A stretch of 64,000 nucleotides of DNA from Microbaculum marinum (GTDB lineage: Bacteria > Pseudomonadota > Alphaproteobacteria > Rhizobiales > Tepidamorphaceae): the NCBI RefSeq assembly GCF_042646165.1, contig NZ_JBHRTC010000003.1; one strand, 5' to 3'. How positions within the stretch are numbered: position 1 is the first letter of the stretch; each line of letters starts with the position of its first letter. This document shows positions 31,836-40,913 of this stretch, piece after piece. The notes under the pieces are model-generated. The model was not told the origin of the DNA. It did not search any database and saw only the letters and a list, made by a program, of their open reading frames with translations. Both the position numbers and the translations under genes were made by a program.

Positions 31836-33665
31836 TCAAGCCACCGCGCCGGTTTCCTTCGCCCGCTCGGCGCGCTTGCGCGCATGGGGGTCCAGGTGGG
31901 CCTTGCGCAGGCGAATCGATTTCGGCGTCACCTCGACAAGCTCGTCCTCGTCGATCCAGGCCAGCGAGCGTTCCAGCGTCATGCGGATCGGCGGGGTGAG
32001 GCGGACCGCCTCGTCCTTGCCGGCGGCGCGGATGTTGGTGAGCTTCTTGCCCTTCAGCACGTTCACCTCGAGATCGTTCTCGCGGGTGTGCTCGCCGACG
32101 ATCATGCCCTGGTAGACCTTCCAGCCCGGCTCGATCATCATCGGGCCGCGGTCTTCGAGGTTCCACAGCGCGTAGGCCACCGCCTCGCCGGGCTCGTTGG
32201 CGATCAGCACGCCGTTGCGGCGGCCGGCCAGGTCGCCCTTGTAGGGCTGGTAGGCGTGGAACAGCCGGTTGATGACGGCGGTGCCGCGGGTATCGGTCAG
32301 GAGCTCGCCCTGATAGCCGATCAGGCCGCGCGTCGGCGCATGGAACACCAGCCGCTGGCGGCCGCCGCCCGAGGGCCGCATCTCGACCATGTCGGCCTTG
32401 CGCTCCGACAGCTTCTGCACCACGACGCCGGAATGCTCCTCGTCGACGTCGATGACAACTTCCTCGATCGGCTCGAGCAGCTGCCCCGTCGCAGGGTCGC
32501 GGCGCAGCACGACGCGGGGGCGCGACACGGCAAGCTCGAAGCCCTCGCGCCGCATCGTCTCGATGAGGATCGCAAGCTGCAGTTCGCCGCGGCCGGAGAC
32601 GACGAACGAATCGCGGTCCTCGGTCTCCTCGATCTTCAGGGCGACGTTGCCCTCCGCCTCCTTGAGCAGCCGGTCGCGGATGACGCGGCTCGTCACCTTG
32701 TCGCCCTCGGTGCCCGCAAGCGGCGAATCGTTGACCCGGAAGGTCATCGAGACGGTCGGCGGATCGATCGGCTGGGCAACCAGCGGCGCCTCGACTTCGG
32801 GGGCGCAGAACGTATCGGCGACGGTGCCGTTCGACAGGCCGGCGATCGCGACGATGTCGCCGGCCTCGGCCACGTCGATCGCGGTGCGCTCGATGCCGCG
32901 GAAGGCGAGGATCTTGGAGATGCGCCCCTGCTCGATCAGGTCGCCCTTGCGGGACAGCACCTTGATCGGCTGGTTCGCCCTGATCGTACCCGAGGTGATA
33001 CGCCCGGTGATCAGCCGGCCGAGATACGGATTGGCCTCGAGAATGGTGCCGAGCAGCCGGAACGGACCGGCTTCCACCTGCGGCGGCGCGACGTGCTTCA
33101 GGATCAGGTCGAACAGCGGCGCCATCGAATCCTGGGGCTGCTCCGGATCGGCGGACATCCAGCCCTGCTTGGCGGACCCGTAGAGGATCGGGAAATCGAG
33201 TTGCTCGTCGGTGGCGTCGAGCGCGGCGAACAGGTCGAACACCTCGTTGACGACCTCGTCGGCGCGGGCATCCGGCTTGTCGACCTTGTTGATGGCGACG
33301 ATCGGCTTCAGCCCGATCTTGAGAGCCTTGCCGACCACGAACTTGGTCTGCGGCATCGGCCCTTCGGCGGCGTCGACAAGCACGATCGCACCGTCGACCA
33401 TGTTGAGGATGCGTTCGACCTCGCCGCCGAAATCGGCATGGCCGGGCGTGTCGACGATGTTGATCCGCGTGTCTTGCCAGACCACCGAGGTCGCCTTGGC
33501 GAGGATGGTGATGCCGCGCTCACGTTCCAGGTCGTTGGAATCCATGACTCTTTCGGCGACCCGCTGATTCTCGCGGAAGGCGCCGGACTGCTGGAGGAGA
33601 CAGTCGACGAGCGTGGTCTTGCCGTGGTCGACATGGGCGATGATGGCGATGTTGCGGAGCTGCAT
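31836..33665 (-). CDS. typA: Translational GTPase TypA/BipA
   Basis: 609 residues, the normal size. The GTPase domain opens MQLRNIAIIAHVDHGKTTL with the P-loop, then DTPGHADFGGEVER (switch II), NKVDKP (G4) and the effector-type RERGITILAKATS. Domains II-III follow, then the BipA-specific C-terminal part (YKGDLAGRRNGVLIANEPGEAVAYALWNLEDRGPM, VLKGKKLTNIRA). BipA binds the 70S ribosome and helps 50S assembly and stress or cold adaptation. It is probably monocistronic. Confidence 0.96.
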   Translation of the reverse strand: MQLRNIAIIAHVDHGKTTLVDCLLQQSGAFRENQRVAERVMDSNDLERERGITILAKATSVVWQDTRINIVDTPGHADFGGEVERILNMVDGAIVLVDAAEGPMPQTKFVVGKALKIGLKPIVAINKVDKPDARADEVVNEVFDLFAALDATDEQLDFPILYGSAKQGWMSADPEQPQDSMAPLFDLILKHVAPPQVEAGPFRLLGTILEANPYLGRLITGRITSGTIRANQPIKVLSRKGDLIEQGRISKILAFRGIERTAIDVAEAGDIVAIAGLSNGTVADTFCAPEVEAPLVAQPIDPPTVSMTFRVNDSPLAGTEGDKVTSRVIRDRLLKEAEGNVALKIEETEDRDSFVVSGRGELQLAILIETMRREGFELAVSRPRVVLRRDPATGQLLEPIEEVVIDVDEEHSGVVVQKLSERKADMVEMRPSGGGRQRLVFHAPTRGLIGYQGELLTDTRGTAVINRLFHAYQPYKGDLAGRRNGVLIANEPGEAVAYALWNLEDRGPMMIEPGWKVYQGMIVGEHTRENDLEVNVLKGKKLTNIRAAGKDEAVRLTPPIRMTLERSLAWIDEDELVEVTPKSIRLRKAHLDPHARKRAERAKETGAVA

Positions 33666-33785
33666 GATCCTGAAACCAAAAAACGGGCGCCGGCCAGACG
33701 CCGCGCCCGTGTTACGTGCTGCGCTGCAATATAGTGGCTGCCGAGCAAAAACGGAAGAGGCAAAGGGCCCGGCGCCGCGCTGCCG

Positions 33786-34043
33786 TCAATAGCGGCGCCA
33801 GATCGGCGTGCCGAGGTTGATCTGGTCGGGTCTCGTGACGGCGCCGGTAACCGCGCCGGCCGCCCCGCCGATCAGCGCACCGGCACCGGCATTGCCGCCG
33901 GCCAGGGCAGCGACCCCGGCGCCCGTGCCGGCGCCGATCAGTCCGCCCGACAACGCCCTGTCACCGGGCGTGTAGCCGCAGCCGGCAAGCGCCACGGCCG
34001 TGGCCAGTCCAATCGCAACTTTCGATAAGCGATAGCATGTCAT
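33786..34043 (-). CDS. Glycine-zipper outer-membrane lipoprotein (YMGG-like)
   Basis: 85 residues from the ATG at 34043, chosen for the GGAGAG ribosome site; the frame opens 28 codons earlier. A lipoprotein signal with lipobox VALAGC gives an N-terminal lipidated cysteine. The mature part is a glycine zipper of GxxxG repeats (GGLIGAGTGAGVAALAGG, GALIGGAAGAVTGAVT), which packs as a membrane-inserted or membrane-associated hairpin. Such proteins are common and poorly understood in alphaproteobacteria. Confidence 0.8.
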   Translation of the reverse strand: MTCYRLSKVAIGLATAVALAGCGYTPGDRALSGGLIGAGTGAGVAALAGGNAGAGALIGGAAGAVTGAVTRPDQINLGTPIWRRY

Positions 34044-34222
34044 CACGCTCTCCAACGGTCCGTCTCCGCCCCGGAACCCGCCCAATGCCTGCTGCCTCGG
34101 CTTCAGGCTAAATGCGGAGGCCGCCATGGCGGTTCCCGACGGGCGGCCGGAACGGGGCGGGCACCCGCTCGCCTCGCCGGCCGGAAGCGGTGGGGACGTC
34201 CGGTCGGACGATCAGGCCGGCG

Positions 34223-35857
34223 TCAGAGGGAGACGGGAGCGAAGGAATTGGCCTGCGCGCGACGCCAGGACTTCACCAGGCGCGTCTGCTTGCGGCTTTC
34301 CAGCAATTCGCCGGGTGCGATGAAATCGTAGATGTCGTCGAGCTGGAACGCTTCCACCGGGCTGGTCCGCCGGAAGATGTGCGCGGGCCGGAGGTCGCGG
34401 GGATGCTCGAGGCCGGCGGCGCCGACCACCTCCGCCAGCGCATTCAGCGTCTCGCGCTGATAGTTCTGCACGCGTTTGGCCTTTTCCGGGACGACGAGGC
34501 CGCGCTGACGCAGCGGATCGTGCGTGGTCACGCCGGTCGGACACTCGCCGGTATGGCAGCGCATCGACATCACGCAGCCCAGCGAGAACATGAAGGCGCG
34601 TGCCGCGTTGCACCAGTCCGCGCCGATCGCCATGTTTGCGGCGAGGTAGTAGGCGCTCGACACCTTGCCGCTGGAGGCAAGCCGCAGCTTGTCGCGCAGG
34701 CCTGCCCCGACGAGGGCGTTCTGGGCGAAAACGAGACCCTCGCGAAGCGGCATGCCGATATGGTCGGAGAATTCCACCGGCGCCGCCCCGGTGCCGCCCT
34801 CCGCCCCGTCGATGACGATGAAATCGGCGAGGATCTCCGTTTCGATCATCGCCTTGCAGATGGCCATCAGCTCGTAGGGATTGCCGATGCACAGCTTGAA
34901 CCCGACCGGCTTGCCGCCGGACAGGTCGCGCAGCCGGGCGATGAACTCCATCATCTCGATCGGCGTCGAGAACGCCGAGTGCGCGGGCGGCGACACGCAG
35001 TCCTCGCCCATCGGCACGCCGCGCGTCTGGGCGATCTCCGCGGTCACCTTCTCCGCCGGCAGCACGCCGCCGTGCCCGGGCTTGGCGCCCTGGCTGAGCT
35101 TGATCTCGATCATCTTGACCTGCTCGGAGGTCGCCTGATCGGCGAAGCGCTTGGGATCGAAGCGGCCGGCCCTGTCGCGGCAGCCGAAATAGCCGGAGCC
35201 GAGTTCCCAGACGAGATCGCCGCCGTTCTTGCGGTGATAGGGGCTGATCGAGCCCTCGCCGGTGTCGTGATAGAAGCCGCCGAGCTTGGCGCCCAGATTG
35301 AGCGCCTCGATGGCGTGAGCGCCGAGCGCGCCGAAGCTCATCGCGGAGATGTTCAGCAGCGAGGCGGAATAGGGCTTCGAGCATTGCGCGCCGCCAACCT
35401 CGACACGGAAGGTCTTCGGATCGACGTGACGGGCGGCGATCGAGTGGGCGATCCACTCGTATTCGTCGCCGTAGACGTCGAGCTCGGTGCCGAACGGGTG
35501 GACGTCGACGTCGGCCTTGGCGCGCTGGTAGATCAGCGAGCGGTGCTCGCGCGTGTAGGGCCGGCCCTCGAGATTGCTCTCGACGATGTACTGGTGCAGG
35601 AACGGCCTGAGTTCCTCCGAAATCCACCGCACGTAGGCGATCACCGGATAGTTCCGCAACAGCGTGTGGCGGTTCTGGAAGAGGTTCCAGATACCGACGG
35701 CGGCGAGGAACAGCAGCGGGTAGAACAGCCAGCGGACGTGCCACCCCTTCGCCACCAGTATGCCTGTGACGAGGGCGGCGATGATGATGGCGGCGAAGGT
35801 CCCGTAACGCGTCACCAGCGTCACGGGGTGAATGAGCATCGTCGTCCTGAGTTTCAC
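34223..35857 (-). CDS. FMN-binding glutamate synthase-family protein, membrane-anchored
   Basis: 544 residues, GTG start with GGAGGAG six bases upstream. One or two hydrophobic segments (about 15-60) anchor it to the membrane. The remainder is the GltB central/FMN barrel domain without amidotransferase or GltD parts: GAQCSKPYSASLLNISAMSFGALGAHAIEALNLGAKLGGFYHDTGEGS, IEIKLSQGAKPGHGGVLPAEKVT, DFIVIDGAEGGTGAAP and the Fe-S cysteines in MRCHTGECPTGVTTHDP. It resembles archaeal-type stand-alone glutamate synthase alpha domains. Ammonia donor and electron partner are unclear, so glutamate synthesis is not certain; a different oxidoreductase role is possible. Confidence 0.83.
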   Translation of the reverse strand: MKLRTTMLIHPVTLVTRYGTFAAIIIAALVTGILVAKGWHVRWLFYPLLFLAAVGIWNLFQNRHTLLRNYPVIAYVRWISEELRPFLHQYIVESNLEGRPYTREHRSLIYQRAKADVDVHPFGTELDVYGDEYEWIAHSIAARHVDPKTFRVEVGGAQCSKPYSASLLNISAMSFGALGAHAIEALNLGAKLGGFYHDTGEGSISPYHRKNGGDLVWELGSGYFGCRDRAGRFDPKRFADQATSEQVKMIEIKLSQGAKPGHGGVLPAEKVTAEIAQTRGVPMGEDCVSPPAHSAFSTPIEMMEFIARLRDLSGGKPVGFKLCIGNPYELMAICKAMIETEILADFIVIDGAEGGTGAAPVEFSDHIGMPLREGLVFAQNALVGAGLRDKLRLASSGKVSSAYYLAANMAIGADWCNAARAFMFSLGCVMSMRCHTGECPTGVTTHDPLRQRGLVVPEKAKRVQNYQRETLNALAEVVGAAGLEHPRDLRPAHIFRRTSPVEAFQLDDIYDFIAPGELLESRKQTRLVKSWRRAQANSFAPVSL

Positions 35858-36010
35858 TGGCCGTCTCCTCCCGCCACGATTGCCGTGGCTTTCTCCGGTC
35901 GTGTAACCGGAGCTTTCTTTACGGGAAGTTGACCCCAGGAACGGGATTCGGGCAAGGCGGGGGCCGGAGAAGCTGGCTTTCCGGCCCTGCGAGGCGTCGA
36001 TGACGCCGTA

Positions 36011-36241
36011 TCAGCGGAGCGACTCGAGGTGACGCAGGACCCGCGCTTCGACCGCCGCCGATGCGCCGCCCGGCACCGTCGCGCCGATGTCCTTCAATGT
36101 CCGGTCGTCGAGGCCTGAGAGGATGCGCGTGGTCCGGTAGCGGCTCCACCAGGCGGCAAGTGCGTGGATCCGCCCGCGCAGGATACCGGCGAAACCGGCT
36201 TCGGGAACGGACTGCGTGTCGGTGAGATGGGCGCTGGTCAT
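36011..36241 (-). CDS. DUF1127-domain small protein
   Basis: 76 residues from the ATG at 36241, which has GGAGAG seven bases upstream. The C-terminal half has the DUF1127 motif: ALAAWWSRYRTTRILSGLDDRTLKDIGA. Small arginine-rich DUF1127 proteins of alphaproteobacteria affect RNA-linked stress or phosphate metabolism in a few studied cases; some bind RNA. The gene is divergent from the SARP-type regulator. Confidence 0.8.
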   Translation of the reverse strand: MTSAHLTDTQSVPEAGFAGILRGRIHALAAWWSRYRTTRILSGLDDRTLKDIGATVPGGASAAVEARVLRHLESLR

Positions 36242-36369
36242 GGTACTCTCCATCGGTCATTCGATGGTGTGACTGTCGCCCGCACCTGTGAAACCGACCG
36301 GCGACCCGGGCGCCAATCGCCGTGAAAAGACGGCCCGCCGGCGTGAAAAATCCGCTAAAAGCATGTTCC

Positions 36370-38436
36370 ATGCCCTCAAGCCGGACCGAAACCATGATTC
36401 TCGAACCGGGGAGATCGCTGACCCTTCGTCTGCTCGGCGGCCTCGACGTCCGGGTCGCGGACGCACCGGTTCGCGTGCCGACCAGGAAGGTGCTCCTGCT
36501 GGCGGCGGCGATTGCGACGGCGCCGGAAATGCGCATCGGCCGCGACCGGCTGCGGACGCTGTTGTGGAGCGACCGCGGCGAGGAACAGGGGCGCGGCAGC
36601 CTCCGGCACGCGCTCGCCGCATTGCGCAAGGCGCTGCCCGATCCGTCGATGCTGTCGGCATCCGCCGAAGTCGTCGCCCTCGATCCCGATCGGGTGTTCT
36701 GCGATGCGACGGCGTTCGCTGCGGCGCCGGTGGACGGGCCCGACCGCGCCGCCGAGGCCGCGAGCCTCTATGGCGGTCCGTTCCTGGCCGGAATCGAGGC
36801 GCCGGACCCCTCCTTCGAAGGCTGGATGCTCGCCGAGCGCCGCAGCCTGCACGCCATGGCGCTGGCGCTCGTCGACCGGTTCGATCCATCGGCAGCCACC
36901 ACGGCCGGGCGGGAGTCCGTGGCGCGGCTCGCGCAGCGGCTCCTGGCCGAGGACCCGGCCTGCGAGGAAGCCTATCGCGCGCTGATCCGGGGCGATCTTG
37001 CGGCGGGCCGGCGGAACGCGGCGCTGCGACATCTGGAGGACTGCCGCGCGGCGGTGCGCGAGATTCTCGGGACCGAACCGGAGGAAATGACGCTGCGGCT
37101 CGTCGATGAGCCCGCGATGAAGCGGTCAGGTCCGGCCCAGTCCTCTCCGTCGACATCCGGTTCGCAGGCTTTTGGTCCGGCGAAGGCCGGTCCGGTGGCG
37201 ACGGGTCCGGTGACGACGGGCCCGGTCGCGCCGGAACCCCAGCGCCCGTCGATCGTCGTCCTGCCCTTCAAGACCCTGTCCAGCGATCCGGAGCAGGGAT
37301 TCTTCGCCGACGGTGTGGTCGAGGAGATCACGTCGATGCTGTCGCGGGTCCGCGATTTCTTCGTGATCGCCCGCCAGACGGCCGAGACGCTGCGCGACTC
37401 GCCGCTGGACACCCGCGAGATCGGTCGCGCCCTGGGCGTGCGCTACATCCTCGAAGGCGCGGTGCGGCGCGCCGGCAACCGGGCGCGCATAACGGTGGGC
37501 CTGATCGACGCGGAGGCCGGCACCCAGCTCTGGTCGAACCGGTTTGACGGCGATGCGAGCGACGTCTTCGATTTCCAGGACGAGGTCGCGAGCGCCGTGG
37601 CCGGGGCCCTGCATCCCTCGCTGCGCCAGGCGGAGATCGACCGGGCCTTGCGCAAGCGGCCCGACAACCTGCAGGCCTACGACCTGATCCTGCGCGCCTA
37701 TCCGCATTTCTGGGCGCATACGCGCGACGACAACGCCGAGGCCGCGGAACTGTTCGGCCGGGCGATCGGGATCGAGCCGAAGAACGGGCTCGCCACCGCC
37801 ATGCTCGCCTGGTGCCGAGCCCAGGATGCGTCCTACATGTGGGACGACGACATGGATGCGGCCCGCGCCGAGGCGATCAGGCTGGCACGGCGGGCCGGCG
37901 GCCTGGCGGACGACGATCCCTCGACGATGGTCGCCATCGCCGCGGCGCTGTCGATCACCTCCACGGATTTTCCCATGGCCCGGTCGCTGCTCGAGCGCAG
38001 CCTGGAGATCGATCCGAACCACGCCTGGGGATGGATGCGCTACGGCTGGCTGCAGCACTACGAGCGGCGGCCCCGGGAAGCAGTCGAAGCCTTCGACCGG
38101 GCGCTGAAGCTCAGTCCTTATGATCCCTTCGCCTTCAACATCCTGGTCGGCAACGGCATCGCCCACCAGCAGCTCGGCGACTACCAGCGCGCAATGCATC
38201 TGGTCGAAGCCGGCCTGCGCGCCCGCCCGACCATCGCCTGGGGCTATCGCGCCCTCGCCACGACCGCGGCGACCGCCGGCGATATCGACCGTGCCCGTGC
38301 GGCAATCGACAGGCTCACAAGTGCCTATCCGAACATGTCGATCGCCCGCCTCAGAAAGGCGGTGCCGGAGGCACTGGTGAAAGGCCACGAAATCTACTGG
38401 GAAGGCCTGCGGAAAGCGGGCCTGCCCGAGGAATAG
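36370..38436 (+). CDS. SARP-type regulator with TolB-like and TPR domains
   Basis: 688 residues from the ATG at 36370; GTG 36322 and ATG 36394 are alternatives. Residues ~8-100 are a SARP/OmpR-like winged helix (LTLRLLGGLDVRVADAPVRVPTRKVLLLAAAIATAP) and ~100-250 a bacterial transcriptional activator (BTAD) helical domain. A linker rich in GPV(A/T)TGPV repeats leads to a TolB/FlgO-like N-terminal domain (~290-430: PSIVVLPFKTLSSDPEQGFFADGVVEEIT) and TPR helices (~450-650). This architecture is common in rhizobial adenylate cyclase-like regulators lacking the cyclase domain. The signal it senses is unknown. Confidence 0.85.
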   Translation: MPSSRTETMILEPGRSLTLRLLGGLDVRVADAPVRVPTRKVLLLAAAIATAPEMRIGRDRLRTLLWSDRGEEQGRGSLRHALAALRKALPDPSMLSASAEVVALDPDRVFCDATAFAAAPVDGPDRAAEAASLYGGPFLAGIEAPDPSFEGWMLAERRSLHAMALALVDRFDPSAATTAGRESVARLAQRLLAEDPACEEAYRALIRGDLAAGRRNAALRHLEDCRAAVREILGTEPEEMTLRLVDEPAMKRSGPAQSSPSTSGSQAFGPAKAGPVATGPVTTGPVAPEPQRPSIVVLPFKTLSSDPEQGFFADGVVEEITSMLSRVRDFFVIARQTAETLRDSPLDTREIGRALGVRYILEGAVRRAGNRARITVGLIDAEAGTQLWSNRFDGDASDVFDFQDEVASAVAGALHPSLRQAEIDRALRKRPDNLQAYDLILRAYPHFWAHTRDDNAEAAELFGRAIGIEPKNGLATAMLAWCRAQDASYMWDDDMDAARAEAIRLARRAGGLADDDPSTMVAIAAALSITSTDFPMARSLLERSLEIDPNHAWGWMRYGWLQHYERRPREAVEAFDRALKLSPYDPFAFNILVGNGIAHQQLGDYQRAMHLVEAGLRARPTIAWGYRALATTAATAGDIDRARAAIDRLTSAYPNMSIARLRKAVPEALVKGHEIYWEGLRKAGLPEE

Positions 38437-38444
38437 GCCGGGCG

Positions 38445-39659
38445 CTAGTCCCGCCGCTTCCTCGCCGCCAGCGTCCTCAGCCGCAGCGCGTTCAGCCGGA
38501 TGAAGCCCGCTGCGTCCTTCTGGTCGTAGGCGCCGTGATCGTCCTCGAAGGTGACGAGGTCTTCCGAATAGAGCGACCTGTCGGATTTCCGGCCGACGAT
38601 CGTCACGTTGCCCTTGTAGAGCTTGACCCGCACCGTGCCCTCGACGTCCTGCTGGCTGAGGTCGCAGGCGGCCTGGATCATCTCGCGCTCCGGCGAGAAC
38701 CAGAAGCCGTTGTAGATGAGCTCCGCGTAGCGCGGCATCAGCTCGTCCTTCAAGTGGGCGGCGCCACGGTCGAGCGTCAGCGATTCCATCGCCCGGTGCG
38801 CATGGTGCAAGATGGTGCCGCCCGGCGTCTCGTAGACGCCGCGGTTCTTCATGCCGACGAACCGGTTCTCGACCATGTCGAGCCGGCCCACCCCGTTGTC
38901 GTGGCCGAGTTCGTTGAGGACGCCGAGAAGGCTCGCCGGGCTCATCTCGCGGCCGTCGATGGACACCGGGTCGCCCGAGTTGAAGCCGATTTCGATATGG
39001 GTCGCCTTGTCGGGCGCCTCCTCGGGGCTGATCGTGCGCTGGTAGACGTAGTCGGGCGCCTCCTCGTAGGGATCCTCCAGCACCTTTCCTTCCGACGAGG
39101 AGTGCAGCAGGTTGGCGTCGACGGAGAACGGCGCCTCGCCGCGCTTGTCCTTCGGCACGGTAATCTGGTGCTTTTCGGCGAAGTCGATCAGGTCGGTTCG
39201 GGACTTGAACTCCCATTCCCGCCACGGCGCGATGATCTTGATGTCCGGGTCCAGCGCGTAGGCCGACAACTCGAAGCGGACCTGGTCGTTGCCCTTGCCG
39301 GTTGCTCCATGGGCGATCGCGTCGGCGCCGGTCTCGTGGGCGATCTCTACGAGGCGCTTGGCGATCAGCGGACGGGCGATCGACGTGCCGAGCAGGTAGA
39401 CGCCCTCATAGAGCGCGTTCATGCGGAACATCGGGAAGACGAAGTCGCGGACGAACTCCTCGCGCAGGTCCTCGATGTAGATCTCCTCGATCCCCATCAT
39501 CTCGGCCTTGCGGCGGGCCGGCTCCAGTTCCTCTCCCTGGCCGAGGTCGGCGGTGAAGGTCACCACCTCGCAGCCGTAGGTTTCCTTGAGCCACTTCAGG
39601 ATGATCGAGGTGTCCAGCCCGCCCGAGTAGGCAAGCACGACCTTCTTTACGTCCGACAT
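38445..39659 (-). CDS. argG: Argininosuccinate synthase
   Basis: 404 residues from the ATG at 39659 with GAGGATCC upstream; the longer frame to 39791 lacks ASS likeness. It ligates citrulline and aspartate with ATP to argininosuccinate in arginine synthesis. Motifs: KVVLAYSGGLDTSIILKWL (PP-loop ATPase), EIYIEDLREEFVRDFVFP, ATGKGNDQVRFE, FMCTVLYT-type region replaced by the usual SIDGREMSPASLL and the C-terminal KSDRSLYSEDLVTFE. All family landmarks are intact. Convergent with the SARP gene. Confidence 0.96.
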   Translation of the reverse strand: MSDVKKVVLAYSGGLDTSIILKWLKETYGCEVVTFTADLGQGEELEPARRKAEMMGIEEIYIEDLREEFVRDFVFPMFRMNALYEGVYLLGTSIARPLIAKRLVEIAHETGADAIAHGATGKGNDQVRFELSAYALDPDIKIIAPWREWEFKSRTDLIDFAEKHQITVPKDKRGEAPFSVDANLLHSSSEGKVLEDPYEEAPDYVYQRTISPEEAPDKATHIEIGFNSGDPVSIDGREMSPASLLGVLNELGHDNGVGRLDMVENRFVGMKNRGVYETPGGTILHHAHRAMESLTLDRGAAHLKDELMPRYAELIYNGFWFSPEREMIQAACDLSQQDVEGTVRVKLYKGNVTIVGRKSDRSLYSEDLVTFEDDHGAYDQKDAAGFIRLNALRLRTLAARKRRD

Positions 39660-40154
39660 GGGATCCTCGTTGCAGGGAAGACGGTCCGGGCGGCTTATAG
39701 GACGCGCCGGGCTCGGCCGGCAAGCCGCCCCGGCACGCGGCGAGGACCATCGGCCTGCCGCGATCCGCCGGCCGATTGTGCAGCAGGCCATGCGGTCACC
39801 TGCCCTGCCTCACAGTAGGGCTGGGGAGGGACGGTTGGGATCGGCGCGCCACCGGGATGACGGGCCTGGCTGGCCGGTGGCGGCTCCGGCTGCCCCGGCG
39901 AGGTTCCGGACGGCATCTCCGGGACCGCACGAATTAAAGGGAGTCAGGCCGCTGCGGCCATTGATCGAGGTCGCGCGCGGCGATAAACATCGCCGGCGCA
40001 AATGCGCCACATTGGCAAGCCATCGAGGTTTGCGATCGATTGACCAACCGGCGTGGCCCTGAATCCGGACCCGGTCGAGAGGTGCGGGCGGTGTCCGCTT
40101 GCCGTCCAAGCCCGAATTTTTCCGAAGTAGCGAGAAACGAAAAAGACGACCCCT
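39660..40154. other. 495-base divergent intergenic region with three abutting inverted repeats
   Basis: No gene is supported between argG and the sulfotransferase gene, which diverge. The region holds GGCCGCTGCGGCC (39947-39959), GGCGAT-AAAC-ATCGCC (39979-39994) and directly next to it GGCGCA-AA-TGCGCC (39995-40008). The last two are perfect 6-bp stems end to end. They could be operators, sRNA structures or extragenic palindromes. The last ~20 bases before the sulfotransferase ATG are A-rich. Confidence 0.55.
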
Positions 40155-40913
40155 ATGCTGATTTCAGAACGTTTCAACTTCGTCTACCTAGCCAATCCGA
40201 AGACCGGCACAACCTCGATCGAAGCGGCATTCGGCAAATATGCCGACTACAGGTCGGCCTCCGGCCCCCGCGCCAAGCACATCACCGTCAGGATGTTCAA
40301 GCGCAAGTTCCGGTTCTTCGAATCGCTCGAGAAGGTGGTCTGCGTCCGGGACCCGATCTCCACGCTGCATTCCTGGTACCGGTACCGACAGCGCGAGATC
40401 AAGGGGCGGCCGCAGAACATGATCCCCGAGATCTCCTTCGAGGAGTTCCTGCATCACTGGAGCCAGAAGGATCCGCCATCCTTCGCCGACGTCTCCAGCG
40501 GCATCGAGTTCGTCCTTACCAGGGATGGAAAGCTGCCTGATATCAGCTATTTCCGATATGAAGGCACCCCGACCCTCCACGCCTATCTCGCAACCAAGGT
40601 CGGCGAGGTGGTTCCCGAAAAGATGCTGAACCAGTCGTCGGTTCCCGAAACCAGCACCCTGCCGGACCCGGCCGAACTGAACATTCCGAAACTCGATCGG
40701 ATCTACGAGATCTACCGGAAGATCCCGTTCAGGAACGACGGCAGGACGCTCGGCGAGATGACCGGCGGCGCCGAGGTCGCCGAGGAGGTCGAGAAGGCCA
40801 TGGGCGCGTCCAAACGCAAGGCCGGGGGAAAGGCCGGCGGCAAGGGACCGAAGGCGAAGCGCCGCAAGCAGAGGCGCGCGGCCAGGCAGGCGTCGGAAAG
40901 CGCCGGCGCATGA
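40155..40913 (+). CDS. Sulfotransferase-family protein with basic C-terminal tail
   Basis: 252 residues. The start LISERFNFVYLANPKTGTTSIEAAF is the 5'-phosphosulfate-binding loop (PKTGTTS) of PAPS-dependent sulfotransferases, and VVCVRDPISTLHSWYRYR is the 3'-phosphate-binding segment. It is short for the family and most like sulfotransferase-2-type carbohydrate enzymes. After ~215 residues comes an unusual tail of ~35 Lys/Arg/Gly residues (KRKAGGKAGGKGPKAKRRK). Its stop overlaps the next gene's ATG (ATGA). The acceptor is unknown. Confidence 0.82.
   Translation: MLISERFNFVYLANPKTGTTSIEAAFGKYADYRSASGPRAKHITVRMFKRKFRFFESLEKVVCVRDPISTLHSWYRYRQREIKGRPQNMIPEISFEEFLHHWSQKDPPSFADVSSGIEFVLTRDGKLPDISYFRYEGTPTLHAYLATKVGEVVPEKMLNQSSVPETSTLPDPAELNIPKLDRIYEIYRKIPFRNDGRTLGEMTGGAEVAEEVEKAMGASKRKAGGKAGGKGPKAKRRKQRRAARQASESAGA

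Noticed and set aside
39658..40062. Small plus-strand frame in the argG-sulfotransferase gap
   Set aside because: Arg/Pro-rich, no ribosome site, crosses the inverted repeats; looks non-coding.
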